From: an uncultured bacterium
Lineage (GTDB): Bacteria; Cyanobacteriota; Vampirovibrionia; Gastranaerophilales; Gastranaerophilaceae
Direction: 5' to 3'
Length of the DNA stretch: 64,000 nt
Assembly: GCA_902766105.1 (NCBI GenBank)
Contig: CACXCI010000062.1
Coordinates: 1 to 64,000 of the forward strand
The position numbers and the translations under genes are program-made. The stretch's first letter is position 1; each line of letters opens with the position of its first letter. The notes below the pieces were generated by a model. That model saw nothing but the letters and a program-made list of their open reading frames with translations. It made no database searches and was not told where the DNA came from. This document shows positions 33,522 through 42,653 of this stretch, piece by piece.

Positions 33522-35180
33522 TTATCCTACTATTGCACCACAAGATGCATCCTTTACATTTTTTGCATATTTTAAAAGATAGCCTGAATTACATCTTAAT
33601 TCAAAAGGTTTCAAAGCTTCTCTTCGTTTTTCTAATTCTTCATCTGAAACTAATAAATCAATTTTTCGAGAATTTATATCAATTTTTATTTTATCTCCAT
33701 TTTGAATAAGGGCTATAGGTCCTCCATTTGCAGCTTCCGGACAAACATGTCCTATACAAATTCCTCTTGTACCTCCGGAAAAACGACCATCTGTAATCAA
33801 AGCACAAGAAGTACCTAACCCTTTTCCAACTAAAAGTGATGTAGGAGCAAGCATTTCTCTCATACCCGGTCCGCCTTTTGGTCCTTCATAGCGTATAATA
33901 AGAATATCTCCGGCTTTTATTTTATCCTCTTCCAAGGCATTCATTGCATCTTCTTCACTATCAAAAGTCCTTGCTACACCTTCAAATTCGTAACAAGACT
34001 CATCTATTCCGGATATTTTCGTAACACATCCGTCAGGTGCCAAATTCCCATACAGAATTCCAAGTCCGGGTTTTGTGGTAAACGGCTCATCATAAGGATG
34101 AATAAGTGAATTATTTATATACGCATTTGCTGTTATTTCAGATAATTTTAAACCGCTAGCAGTTAATTTATCGGCTATACCAACATTTGCATCTGTTAGT
34201 GCTTTTAACAAAGCCGGAACACCTCCAGCTTTATGAAAATCAGTCATAGTAGGCTCTGCTGACGGATCTAATTTTACAATTTGATGTATTTCATGGCTTA
34301 ATTGTTCAAAATCATCAAGTGTTACATTAATATTTCCTGCGTTTGCGAGAGCCAAAATATGTAAAAACGAGTTTGTAGAGCCGCCCATCGCCAAATCTGC
34401 AATTATGGCATTTCTCAAGGTGTCTCTATCAATTATATCTTTTGGACATATATTATTTTGCGCTAAATATACTGATTGCATACCACTTTCAAAGGCAATT
34501 CTGCGCTTTTTGGAAGAAACTGCAGAAGATGTTGCACAAAACGGCAGACTCATACCCATTACCTCAGTCAAGCATGCCATTGTATTTGCAGTATACATCC
34601 CCTGACATGAACCTGCTGAAGGACACGACTCTTCTTCCAGTTCTAATAATCTTTCTTCATCAATAATGCCGTTCCTGAACTTTCCGACAGCCTCAAATGA
34701 GCCTTTAATCATTGTTAATTTTTCACATTTACTTTCCCCATCAAGCATAGGACCTGCCGTAACAACTATCGTTGGGATATTTATTCTAAGAGCAGCAATA
34801 AGCATACCGGGGGTAATTTTATCACAGTTTGACAGCAATACTAACCCATCCAATTGATGAGCCTCAGCCATTGTTTCAACACAATCAGCAATTAAATCTC
34901 TTGAAGGAAGTGAATAACGCATTCCGGAATGTCCCATTGATATTCCGTCACACACCGCAGGCACACCAAAAATAAACGCTTGCCCTCCCGCAGAGTGTAT
35001 TCCTTTTTCAATTTGTCTTTCTAAATCTCGCATCCCGACATGCCCGGGTACTAAATCTGTAAAAGAACTGGCTATTCCAATATATGGGGCATTAATATTT
35101 TTTTTACTAACCCCTGTTGCCATTAATAGACCTCGGTGAGGCGTTCTTGCTATTCCTTTTTTTATTCTGTCACTTCTCAT
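33522..35180 (-). CDS. ilvD: Dihydroxy-acid dehydratase
   Basis: 552 residues, the standard length. It dehydrates dihydroxy-isovalerate and -methylvalerate in branched-chain amino acid synthesis. The Fe-S ligands are visible in [10 protein letters not shown] (near residue 117) and [15 protein letters not shown] (near 187), with the C-terminal signature [14 protein letters not shown] and [14 protein letters not shown]-like [14 protein letters not shown]. Other ilv genes are not in the window; the gene sits among cell wall genes, overlapping nagA by 11 bases and followed two bases later by uppS. Confidence 0.96.
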   Translation of the reverse strand: MRSDRIKKGIARTPHRGLLMATGVSKKNINAPYIGIASSFTDLVPGHVGMRDLERQIEKGIHSAGGQAFIFGVPAVCDGISMGHSGMRYSLPSRDLIADCVETMAEAHQLDGLVLLSNCDKITPGMLIAALRINIPTIVVTAGPMLDGESKCEKLTMIKGSFEAVGKFRNGIIDEERLLELEEESCPSAGSCQGMYTANTMACLTEVMGMSLPFCATSSAVSSKKRRIAFESGMQSVYLAQNNICPKDIIDRDTLRNAIIADLAMGGSTNSFLHILALANAGNINVTLDDFEQLSHEIHQIVKLDPSAEPTMTDFHKAGGVPALLKALTDANVGIADKLTASGLKLSEITANAYINNSLIHPYDEPFTTKPGLGILYGNLAPDGCVTKISGIDESCYEFEGVARTFDSEEDAMNALEEDKIKAGDILIIRYEGPKGGPGMREMLAPTSLLVGKGLGTSCALITDGRFSGGTRGICIGHVCPEAANGGPIALIQNGDKIKIDINSRKIDLLVSDEELEKRREALKPFELRCNSGYLLKYAKNVKDASCGAIVG

Positions 35181-36096
35181 AATTTACTCTCACTATATTG
35201 TACTCTTCATCCCACTCAATTGAACCTTTTATATCTATATTATGATATTTGTATGGATTATCAACAAATTGAGGATTGAACATGTGCTTCTTACCCAAGA
35301 TTTGAACAATATCGGGTAACAATTTTGAACTGCCGGCTAATGTTCCAACAGCGGATGTTGCCTTTTCTCCGTCAAAATAAACTGTTTCATCCGCAAAAAT
35401 AAATTTTGAAATATTACTGTGCGCACAAGGCAGTGAATCTGAGATTAAAATAATTTTATCCTGAGGTTTTGCCTTAAATAAAAGCTTTAGAGCATCATCT
35501 GATACATGCACACCATCTGCAATAATTTCTGTTGTAATACTATCATCAATAAGACCTGTTAACGCTGTAGACTGTTTTCTGTGGCTTATACCTTCCATAG
35601 CGTTAAACATGTGTGTAACACCCGAGCAACCCACTAAATCTCCACCGACACAATGACCTGCCTGCACTTTTATCCCTTTAGATATTAAATATGTTATTAG
35701 ATTTTCATTATTTTTATAGTTTTTACAAAGCTCAGGCGCAAGAGTAACAATTTTAATAAAATCATCGGCAATTTTGTTAAAATTTTCGATAGTTGGCTCT
35801 AACAAATGCGCGGGGTTATGTATTCCTTTTTTTGCAGGATTTATAAAAATACCCTCTAAATGAATACCGTATATTTTTGCACAATCCCTTGTTTGTTTTT
35901 CTGAAGCCTTTTTAATTACCTTAATTTGACGTTGTATATTTTCTAAAGAATCAGTTACAAGAGTTGGGAAAATTCCACCAATTCCTATTTTTAACATTTC
36001 CCTTGTTAATTCGACAACATCATCTACGTCGGCTTTGTTAAAATCAATACCGAAAGCGCCATGAATATGTTGTTCTATGAGTAATTTTGTAAGCAT
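35170..36096 (-). CDS. N-acetylglucosamine-6-phosphate deacetylase-like amidohydrolase, barrel domain only
   Basis: 308 residues, against about 380 for NagA. It begins directly at the metal-binding [12 protein letters not shown], so the N-terminal strands that normally form the beta-sandwich domain are missing. Other NagA-like elements are [20 protein letters not shown] near residue 96, [10 protein letters not shown] near 155, [15 protein letters not shown] near 170, [13 protein letters not shown] near 205, and [12 protein letters not shown] near 228. The reaction would yield glucosamine 6-phosphate in hexosamine recycling, fitting its position among wall genes. Activity of the trimmed form is uncertain. 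Second metal ligands differ from E. coli NagA. Confidence 0.8.
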   Translation of the reverse strand: MLTKLLIEQHIHGAFGIDFNKADVDDVVELTREMLKIGIGGIFPTLVTDSLENIQRQIKVIKKASEKQTRDCAKIYGIHLEGIFINPAKKGIHNPAHLLEPTIENFNKIADDFIKIVTLAPELCKNYKNNENLITYLISKGIKVQAGHCVGGDLVGCSGVTHMFNAMEGISHRKQSTALTGLIDDSITTEIIADGVHVSDDALKLLFKAKPQDKIILISDSLPCAHSNISKFIFADETVYFDGEKATSAVGTLAGSSKLLPDIVQILGKKHMFNPQFVDNPYKYHNIDIKGSIEWDEEYNIVRVNYEK

Positions 36097-36102
36097 ACCA
36101 AC

Positions 36103-37578
36103 CTATATAACACTTCCTGCAAACACTTTTCTTGCCTGTTCTCTATCATCAAAATGAATTGTTCTATCTTTTAATATTTGATAATCTTCATGCCCTTTTC
36201 CTGCAATAACAACGACATCGTTATTATCTGCAATTGATTTTAAAAGAGCTATTGCTTCTCCTCTATCCGGTTCAACCGTAACAGTTTCGGGATTAACAGA
36301 TTGTAAGCCGGCAATTATATCCGTAATAATCTGCTGAGGATCTTCTGAACGTGGATTATCACTTGTAATTACTATTTTATCCGAGAGTTTTTGAGCAATA
36401 GCACCCATCTTTGGGCGTTTGGTCGCATCTCTATCACCGCCGCAGCCGAATAGACAAATCAGCTTACCGCCTTCCGGTGTAATTTCTCTTGCTGATTTCA
36501 GAACATTTTCCAAACCATCAGGAGTATGAGCATAATCAACTATCACTAACGGTTTTTTGTTAACAACCTCAAATCTTCCTGCAACACCATGGACATTTTG
36601 TAATGCTTTTATTGCTAAATTCAAATCAATACCCATAGCTATAGCAGCAGTTAATGCCGCCAAAACATTATATACACTAAACATTCCGTTCATGTGCAAA
36701 CTAACACTATATTCAGCATTATTAACAACCAGTTTAAATTCTGCACCATTTAAGGAAAAATGAATATTTTTCGCAAAAACATCCGCATTATTCTTAACCC
36801 CATAAGTATAAACTTTAACACCTTCAGGAACAGCATCAATAAATCTGTTTGCATACTCATCATCTTTGTTTATGACCGCAAAATCACCATCTGTTAAACG
36901 CTCAAATAAAAGAGCTTTTGCTTTAAAATAATTATCCATAGTAATATGATAATCAAGGTGATCCTGTGTTAAATTTGTTAATACAGCACCATTAAAACGA
37001 CAACCGCCAACCCTGTTTTGTTCTAATGCGTGTGAACTAACCTCCATCACGACATTATCTATTTTTTCTACATCTTTTATCATCCTTAATGTTGCTTGCA
37101 ACTCTGGAGCTTGCGGAGTTGTGTGTTTTGCATCTCTGTATTCACCTGTTGATGATAATTTATAACCTAATGTCCCTATCAAAGCACATTTTTGATTATT
37201 TTCTTCAAATATTTTCTGAATAAGGTGAGTTACTGTTGTTTTTCCATTAGTTCCGGTAATACCGATTAAATTTATGCCCAAAGACGGTCTTGAATAAAAT
37301 CGGTCTGCAATATCAGCAATCTTATGTCTTGTAGAATCAACCTGAACCTGTGGAATTTTTACCCCTTTAACTGGTCTTTCAACCAGTAATGCAGCTGCAC
37401 CATTATCAATCGCCATTTGAGCATATTCATGACCATCAGCATATTCTCCAACTAAGCATATAAAAATATCGCCTTTTTTTGTAGTTTTTGAATTATAAGA
37501 AATACCAGTTATTTCAACATTTTTAAAATTAATTAAATCCTCATACTTTAAATACTCTATCAATTCATCAAGTTTCAT
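36103..37578 (-). CDS. murE: UDP-N-acetylmuramoyl-L-alanyl-D-glutamate-2,6-diaminopimelate ligase
   Basis: 491 residues. This Mur ligase adds the third residue of the peptidoglycan stem. The ATP loop is GITGTNGKTTVTHL near residue 104, with NLTQDHLDYH near 210 and the C-terminal CGGDRD. The motif SDNPRSEDP near residue 405 is the signature of enzymes that select meso-diaminopimelate over lysine, so the wall is DAP-type. It lies between the class B PBP (19-base gap) and the nagA-like gene (6-base gap). Confidence 0.96.
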   Translation of the reverse strand: MKLDELIEYLKYEDLINFKNVEITGISYNSKTTKKGDIFICLVGEYADGHEYAQMAIDNGAAALLVERPVKGVKIPQVQVDSTRHKIADIADRFYSRPSLGINLIGITGTNGKTTVTHLIQKIFEENNQKCALIGTLGYKLSSTGEYRDAKHTTPQAPELQATLRMIKDVEKIDNVVMEVSSHALEQNRVGGCRFNGAVLTNLTQDHLDYHITMDNYFKAKALLFERLTDGDFAVINKDDEYANRFIDAVPEGVKVYTYGVKNNADVFAKNIHFSLNGAEFKLVVNNAEYSVSLHMNGMFSVYNVLAALTAAIAMGIDLNLAIKALQNVHGVAGRFEVVNKKPLVIVDYAHTPDGLENVLKSAREITPEGGKLICLFGCGGDRDATKRPKMGAIAQKLSDKIVITSDNPRSEDPQQIITDIIAGLQSVNPETVTVEPDRGEAIALLKSIADNNDVVVIAGKGHEDYQILKDRTIHFDDREQARKVFAGSVI

Positions 37579-37597
37579 TTTATATCTCCATTTCTAA

Positions 37598-39358
37598 CTA
37601 ATTCTTTTTATGCGCTGCCTGAATCTTATCAGGCTTTAAATCCAAAATCCTTGCAGTTTGCTCTGCCACCTCATGAAACACAGGACCTGCAACGGTATTT
37701 CCCCACACAGGACCTTTTCTTGCACTATCAACTACAACATATATCAAAACCTGAGGATCACTGGCCGGAAAATATCCGATTGTTGAGGTGTACATAGCAC
37801 CGGAATACCCTCTGCCGTTTTCTAAAGGTTTTCTTGATGTCCCGGTTTTTGCAGCAATATTATATTTGTCCATTTTTATGCAGGAGCGTCCGTTATTAAC
37901 ACTCGTTGCCAATAATTTTGTTATAATACGTGCTGTCTCAGGACTAATTGTAGGAATTCTTTTAATCTTCTCAACCTCTTCTTCAGGAGAATATTTTATT
38001 ACGTGAGGAGTAACCCTAACTCCACCGTTTGCTAAAGCTGAGACAGCAGAAACCATCTGCATTATTGATACAGACGTTCCATACCCGTATGACATAGTCA
38101 TGTGTAAACCTTTATCCCAGAATTTTGGTGGTGCAAGCAAGCCTGAGGATTCTCCGGGCAAGTCAATGCCTGATTTTTCCCCAAAACCGAATTTTTTCAG
38201 CATTGAATAAAATTCTTTATGAGTCATTAAAGCTCCGACATTTACAGAACCAATATTACTTGAGTGTTCAAATAAATACACTAAATTAATTCTACCCGGA
38301 GCGCCTTTTTCTTTATAGTCATAATTTTCAATAGTATATCCGCCAAATTTTAATCTTCCGGAATCTTCTATTGTTGAATTTTCATTAATTTTACCAAGCT
38401 CCATTGCACTTGTAACTGTTATTGTTTTAAAAGTAGATCCAGGAGGATATACATCCGTCAATGTCCAGTTCTTTATCTGAGTATTGCTGGCTTTTTGAAA
38501 GGTATTCGGATCATAAGTAGGATAAACTGCATAAGCTAAAATTTCTCCGTTTTTAGGATTCATTACAATAACAGCACCTCTCAATGCGTCTTTTTCAGCG
38601 ATAATTTTATGCAACTCTTTTTCACAAACATGCTGAATTGCAGCATCTATAGTAAGAGTTATGTCTTGTCCTTTTGGGTTTCTTGTAGGAATCACAGGAT
38701 CAGTTGGAATTTTATAAATAATTTTTCCGTCACGAGTTTTTTCATACGTTGCTCTTACCGCATGTTCTAACTTATCCTTTGCAGATAATTCAACACCGTT
38801 TGAAACACCAGCATCAAAGTTGTAAAAACCAAGAACATGAGATGCAAATACTCCTTGAGGATATTCTCTTGTATTTTTTTTATCAAGACTAATAGAACGA
38901 AATCCGTTATCAGAAATTATTGTCATTATTTTTTTTGCCGTATCCCTGTCTACATCTTTCTTTACGGCAATAACAGGTAATTTTGAAGATAATTTCTGAT
39001 ATAATGCTGCCTCTGAAATACCTAAAACAGGAGAAAACAAATGTGCAATTTTTCGGGGAGTCTCTTTTTTTGTATAATCAACAGGGCGAGCATATATATT
39101 GTAATAAATCCTGTCTGTCGCAAGTTTTATACCGTGCCTGTCGTAAATATCCCCACGTACAGCAAAATCATGGCTTGCTCTTTGCATTTTGCCACGTTCT
39201 CTATAATGCTTTGTATCAAAAATCTGTAGAATAAATAAATGAATTACCAACAAAAAAATAAGAAAACAATATAAAAAATCCCATATATTTATGGCTTTAT
39301 TACAATATTTTCCCAAAGAAAATTTCTTCTTTTTTTGATCTAAACTATCCCTATCCAT
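37598..39358 (-). CDS. Class B penicillin-binding protein (FtsI/PBP2-type transpeptidase)
   Basis: 586 residues. A cytoplasmic N-terminus (Lys-rich) precedes one membrane helix (~27-47), the pedestal domain with RGDIYDRHGIKLATD near 68, and the transpeptidase domain. Active site motifs: SxxK as PPGSTFK (Ser308), SxN in EHSSNIGS near 365 and KTG in AAKTGTSRKP near 495. It cross-links septal or lateral peptidoglycan. Being directly upstream of murE points to the division enzyme FtsI, the usual dcw order, but no ftsL or mraY is here. AGGGA lies six bases before the ATG. It leads the six-gene operon ending with rdgB. Confidence 0.93.
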   Translation of the reverse strand: MDRDSLDQKKKKFSLGKYCNKAINIWDFLYCFLIFLLVIHLFILQIFDTKHYRERGKMQRASHDFAVRGDIYDRHGIKLATDRIYYNIYARPVDYTKKETPRKIAHLFSPVLGISEAALYQKLSSKLPVIAVKKDVDRDTAKKIMTIISDNGFRSISLDKKNTREYPQGVFASHVLGFYNFDAGVSNGVELSAKDKLEHAVRATYEKTRDGKIIYKIPTDPVIPTRNPKGQDITLTIDAAIQHVCEKELHKIIAEKDALRGAVIVMNPKNGEILAYAVYPTYDPNTFQKASNTQIKNWTLTDVYPPGSTFKTITVTSAMELGKINENSTIEDSGRLKFGGYTIENYDYKEKGAPGRINLVYLFEHSSNIGSVNVGALMTHKEFYSMLKKFGFGEKSGIDLPGESSGLLAPPKFWDKGLHMTMSYGYGTSVSIMQMVSAVSALANGGVRVTPHVIKYSPEEEVEKIKRIPTISPETARIITKLLATSVNNGRSCIKMDKYNIAAKTGTSRKPLENGRGYSGAMYTSTIGYFPASDPQVLIYVVVDSARKGPVWGNTVAGPVFHEVAEQTARILDLKPDKIQAAHKKN

Positions 39359-39453
39359 TTAGCATCCCTTACTATATAATTTTATCACAATGGTGGTTAA
39401 ATTACACAAATATTAAATAAATTTACGAAATTAAATTTTTGAAATTTATATTA

Positions 39454-39466
39454 TATAATAAATTAC
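39454..39466 (+). promoter_or_regulatory. -10 box directly before the amidase start
   Basis: TATAAT at 39454-39459 is separated from ATG 39467 by seven bases (AAATTAC), with no ribosome site. Predicted leaderless. Confidence 0.5.
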
Positions 39467-40885
39467 ATGAAAGATTTAAAATACTTAATTATATTTTTGT
39501 TAACATTATGCATGTGCAGTAGAGTTAATGCTGCAAATATTGTATATCCAAAAACCACAACTACTAAAATTAATTCACCGGTTACTTTTTTTATTGGTAA
39601 TGAAAAACCGGATAAAAAGCTTAAAATTAATGGCGAAGAGGTAACTGTTCATCCATCGGGCGGATTTTATCATGTAGTAAAACTTAATGACGGAAATAAT
39701 GTTTTTACTATTGATAATGGTAATTCTTCTGAAACAAAAACATATACCATTATAAAACCCATAATAAAGGAAACTGAAGATAATCAAGAATACGTATCAT
39801 TCGATAATGATATGACATATATAACAATTGCTGATAATGTTCCGTTAAGGGCTTTTCCTAATGAAAGCGGTCAAGGAAGGCTTCAACACCTGCAAAAGGG
39901 AATACCTTTAAACATTATTGGAGAACAAGCCGGATATTATAAAGCTAAACTTGCAAGAGATGATTATGCATGGATAGATAAAAAATATGTATTCAGAAAT
40001 GACAATTTTGACAATTCACCGGCTAAGATATTGTCATACGACTATGAAGAGAACATAAAAGATAAAACATTTACAATAAAACTTGATAAAAAAGAACCGT
40101 TTATTTTATCCGAGACAAAAACATATAAGGTGATAGATAACAATTATGAAACCTTTGCAACGGGACTTGATTTGACGATTTACAATATGACAGGTTATCC
40201 TGAAAATAAATATGAGCTGCATATATCAAGTGATTCAATTCTATACGGCTACAAAGCCTTTTATAATGATGCAAACGAATTAATAATTAAAGTAAAAAAA
40301 CACCCGAAAGTATCACGCTCTTATCCGTTAAAAGGCGTAATAATAACTCTTGATCCTGGACATGGCGGAGATGAATTTGGTGCTATCGGTTGTCTTGGAG
40401 ATAATGAGAAGGATATAAATTTAAAATTTGCACTTGAGATAAAAAAAGCTTTGGAAAAAGTTGGAGCTACTGTGTATCTGACAAGAGATAATGATAGCGA
40501 AATCGGTCTATATGATAGAGTAAAGTTTTCGCAAGAAAAGAACTCTGACATCTTTATAAGTATTCATCAAAATGCACTACCGGACAGTCAGGCAGAATCT
40601 ATGAAATCCGGAACCGGAGTTTATTATTTTTACCCTCAATCAGCTCAACTCGCAAATACTATTTTAAAAGTTTTGACAAAAAATCTTTCTATGAATAACG
40701 ACAAAGTTCATCAGGAAAGCTTTGCAGTTGTAAGAAATCCTGAATCGTTAAGTATACTGGTAGAAATTGGCTATATTATAAATCCTGATGATAATGCAAA
40801 GCTGATAAATCATGAATTTCACAAAAAAACTGCTAATGCCTTTGTTAAAGCTTTGGAGAAATATTACGTTGATCAGCAAAATTAA
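39467..40885 (+). CDS. Exported N-acetylmuramoyl-L-alanine amidase with SH3-like domain
   Basis: 472 residues. A signal peptide (MKDLKYLIIFLLTLCMCSRV, cut near NA-A) is followed by a beta-rich N-terminal domain, a bacterial SH3-like segment (~105-160, VPLRAFPNESGQGRL...YAWIDKKYV) and a C-terminal Amidase_3 domain (~285-470). Zinc and catalytic residues show in LDPGHGGDEFGA, NEKDINL, FISIHQNA and LVEIGYI. It cleaves the amide between MurNAc and the stem peptide in the periplasm, for example during daughter cell separation. DUF3326 follows and overlaps. A second, AMIN-containing amidase lies at 42634-44496. Confidence 0.92.
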   Translation: MKDLKYLIIFLLTLCMCSRVNAANIVYPKTTTTKINSPVTFFIGNEKPDKKLKINGEEVTVHPSGGFYHVVKLNDGNNVFTIDNGNSSETKTYTIIKPIIKETEDNQEYVSFDNDMTYITIADNVPLRAFPNESGQGRLQHLQKGIPLNIIGEQAGYYKAKLARDDYAWIDKKYVFRNDNFDNSPAKILSYDYEENIKDKTFTIKLDKKEPFILSETKTYKVIDNNYETFATGLDLTIYNMTGYPENKYELHISSDSILYGYKAFYNDANELIIKVKKHPKVSRSYPLKGVIITLDPGHGGDEFGAIGCLGDNEKDINLKFALEIKKALEKVGATVYLTRDNDSEIGLYDRVKFSQEKNSDIFISIHQNALPDSQAESMKSGTGVYYFYPQSAQLANTILKVLTKNLSMNNDKVHQESFAVVRNPESLSILVEIGYIINPDDNAKLINHEFHKKTANAFVKALEKYYVDQQN

Positions 40886-41855
40886 GAAAACAGGGGCTTT
40901 TATAATACCTACAGGAATAGGTGCATCTATTGGCGGATACGCAGGAGATGGTGGCGCTTATGCTAGAAAATTTGCAAAATACACAAACATTATCGTCAAT
41001 CCAAATGTAGTTAATGCCGGTGGGTTTTCAGCAATAACAGATACTATGCTTTATGTTGAAGGTTATAGCTTAGATGAATTTTTTAAAGGAAACTTAAATT
41101 TAATTTCATCAAACAGCAATAAAATAGGCATAATATATGATAGAGCCATTCCTACAGATGTTTTAAACATTCATATTAATACTCAAAATGCCGTTAAGAC
41201 TGTCTATGGTGTTGACATAATTGCCCACAAAATAACAGATGAACCTGTAGGTGTTGAATTTTTTATGACAGATGATGGAATATCATCAGGCAAAGTAAAT
41301 AATATTGAAACTATAGGAAAAGCATGCAAAGCTCTAATTGATAAGGGTTGTAATGCGATTGCAATTGTATGCTTATTTGAAGATTCTGAGCTTGATAATC
41401 CCGATTATGCAAACGGTCAAGGGGCTGATCCTGTAGGTGGTGTTGAGGCGATAATTTCACATTATATTTCAAAACATTATAAATTTCCTTGTGCGCATTC
41501 ACCTGCATTTGCAGATTACTCTATTTCAACTGATTTAATTCACCCAAAATCAGCATCAGAATATATAACACCGACATTTTTGCCTTGTATTTTGCTGGGT
41601 TTATCTCAAGCTCCACAGCTCACAACAAATTTGACTGAAGGTTTAAATGTTAAAAACTTAGATTTTCTTGTTATGCCTTATAATGCGCTTGGTTCTATTC
41701 CTGTCTTTAAAGCATTAGATTTTAATATTCCAATTTATGCCATAAAAGAAAACATTACAGAATTAGATGTTACGAAAGAAAAATTATTTAATTATTCAAA
41801 AATCATTGAATTTGACACCTACGAAAATTGTCTAAAATCAATATTAAAAAACTAA
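40869..41855 (+). CDS. DUF3326 family protein
   Basis: 328 residues from a TTG start at 40869, inside the last codons of the amidase gene (17-base overlap); GGAG lies upstream. The alternative ATG 40812 would read 19 unrelated codons through the amidase. The family start KKTGAFIIPTGIGASIGGYAGDGG, the segment NPNVVNAGGFSAITDTMLYVEG (near 35) and NGQGADPVGGVEAIISH (near 178) are typical. DUF3326 is known chiefly from Cyanobacteria and plants, and its function is unknown; the Gly-rich N-terminus and ADPVGG loop suggest ligand binding. It converges with murI, overlapping by 12 bases. Confidence 0.82.
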   Translation: MISKIKKTGAFIIPTGIGASIGGYAGDGGAYARKFAKYTNIIVNPNVVNAGGFSAITDTMLYVEGYSLDEFFKGNLNLISSNSNKIGIIYDRAIPTDVLNIHINTQNAVKTVYGVDIIAHKITDEPVGVEFFMTDDGISSGKVNNIETIGKACKALIDKGCNAIAIVCLFEDSELDNPDYANGQGADPVGGVEAIISHYISKHYKFPCAHSPAFADYSISTDLIHPKSASEYITPTFLPCILLGLSQAPQLTTNLTEGLNVKNLDFLVMPYNALGSIPVFKALDFNIPIYAIKENITELDVTKEKLFNYSKIIEFDTYENCLKSILKN

Positions 41856-42653
41856 CAATTCAGGATTTTTTTCTAACTTATAAAACATAACTGAAGATTT
41901 TTTAAAATTATCGGGATTAGAACTTACATAAAATTCATCATTACCTGTTTTAAAATCAGATAACATACTATTTTTTGCCAAATATTCTTTAATATATTTG
42001 GCAAATGGTTCGGCAGGATCTATAAATAAATCTTTTGAGCCAAATTTTGCTAAAACATCTGTTAAAAACGGATAATGAGTACAGCCTAAAACTATTTTAT
42101 CAGGTTTATTTTGCATCATTTTATCAAAATCTGATTTTATAATTTTTACACTTTCAGGCAAGTTCATTGAATTTTCTTCAACTATATGAACCCAATTAGG
42201 GCAATATTGACCATAAACTTTTATATTTGGATTAAATTGCCCAATTTTTTCATTATAAGCACCGGACATAATAGTTGCTCTTGTTGCAAAAATCCCCAGT
42301 TTTTTTACCTGTAATTTTGACAAAACCTCAGATACCGAATGAACAATCGAAAATAATTTAAAATCATACTTATCTTTCACTGTTTCATAAACAACTGAAG
42401 ATGTTGTATTGCACGCCATAACAACAGCTTTACATTTTTTTTGTTCAAAAAATTTAAAGATTTTATCAGAATATTCCAGCAATTGTTCTTTTGTTTTATC
42501 ACCATAAGGCATGTGAAGGGTATCACCATAATAAATATAACTTTCATTTGGTAAAAGTTTTTTTAGCTTGTTTAATACTGTAAGCCCGCCAACGCCTGAG
42601 TCAAACAAGCCAATAGGAGAATTCTTATTTATATCATTTTTTGAAATAGTCAT
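41844..42653 (-). CDS. murI: Glutamate racemase
   Basis: 269 residues. It converts L- to D-glutamate for peptidoglycan. The catalytic cysteines sit in MACNTTSS (Cys81) and LGCTHYPFL (near 190), and the N-terminal PIGLFDSGVGGLTVL is diagnostic. The start lies in the 3' end of the AMIN amidase gene (20-base overlap), with GAGGG as ribosome site, so the two wall genes are cotranscribed. Its 3' end overlaps the DUF3326 gene. Confidence 0.96.
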   Translation of the reverse strand: MTISKNDINKNSPIGLFDSGVGGLTVLNKLKKLLPNESYIYYGDTLHMPYGDKTKEQLLEYSDKIFKFFEQKKCKAVVMACNTTSSVVYETVKDKYDFKLFSIVHSVSEVLSKLQVKKLGIFATRATIMSGAYNEKIGQFNPNIKVYGQYCPNWVHIVEENSMNLPESVKIIKSDFDKMMQNKPDKIVLGCTHYPFLTDVLAKFGSKDLFIDPAEPFAKYIKEYLAKNSMLSDFKTGNDEFYVSSNPDNFKKSSVMFYKLEKNPELLVF

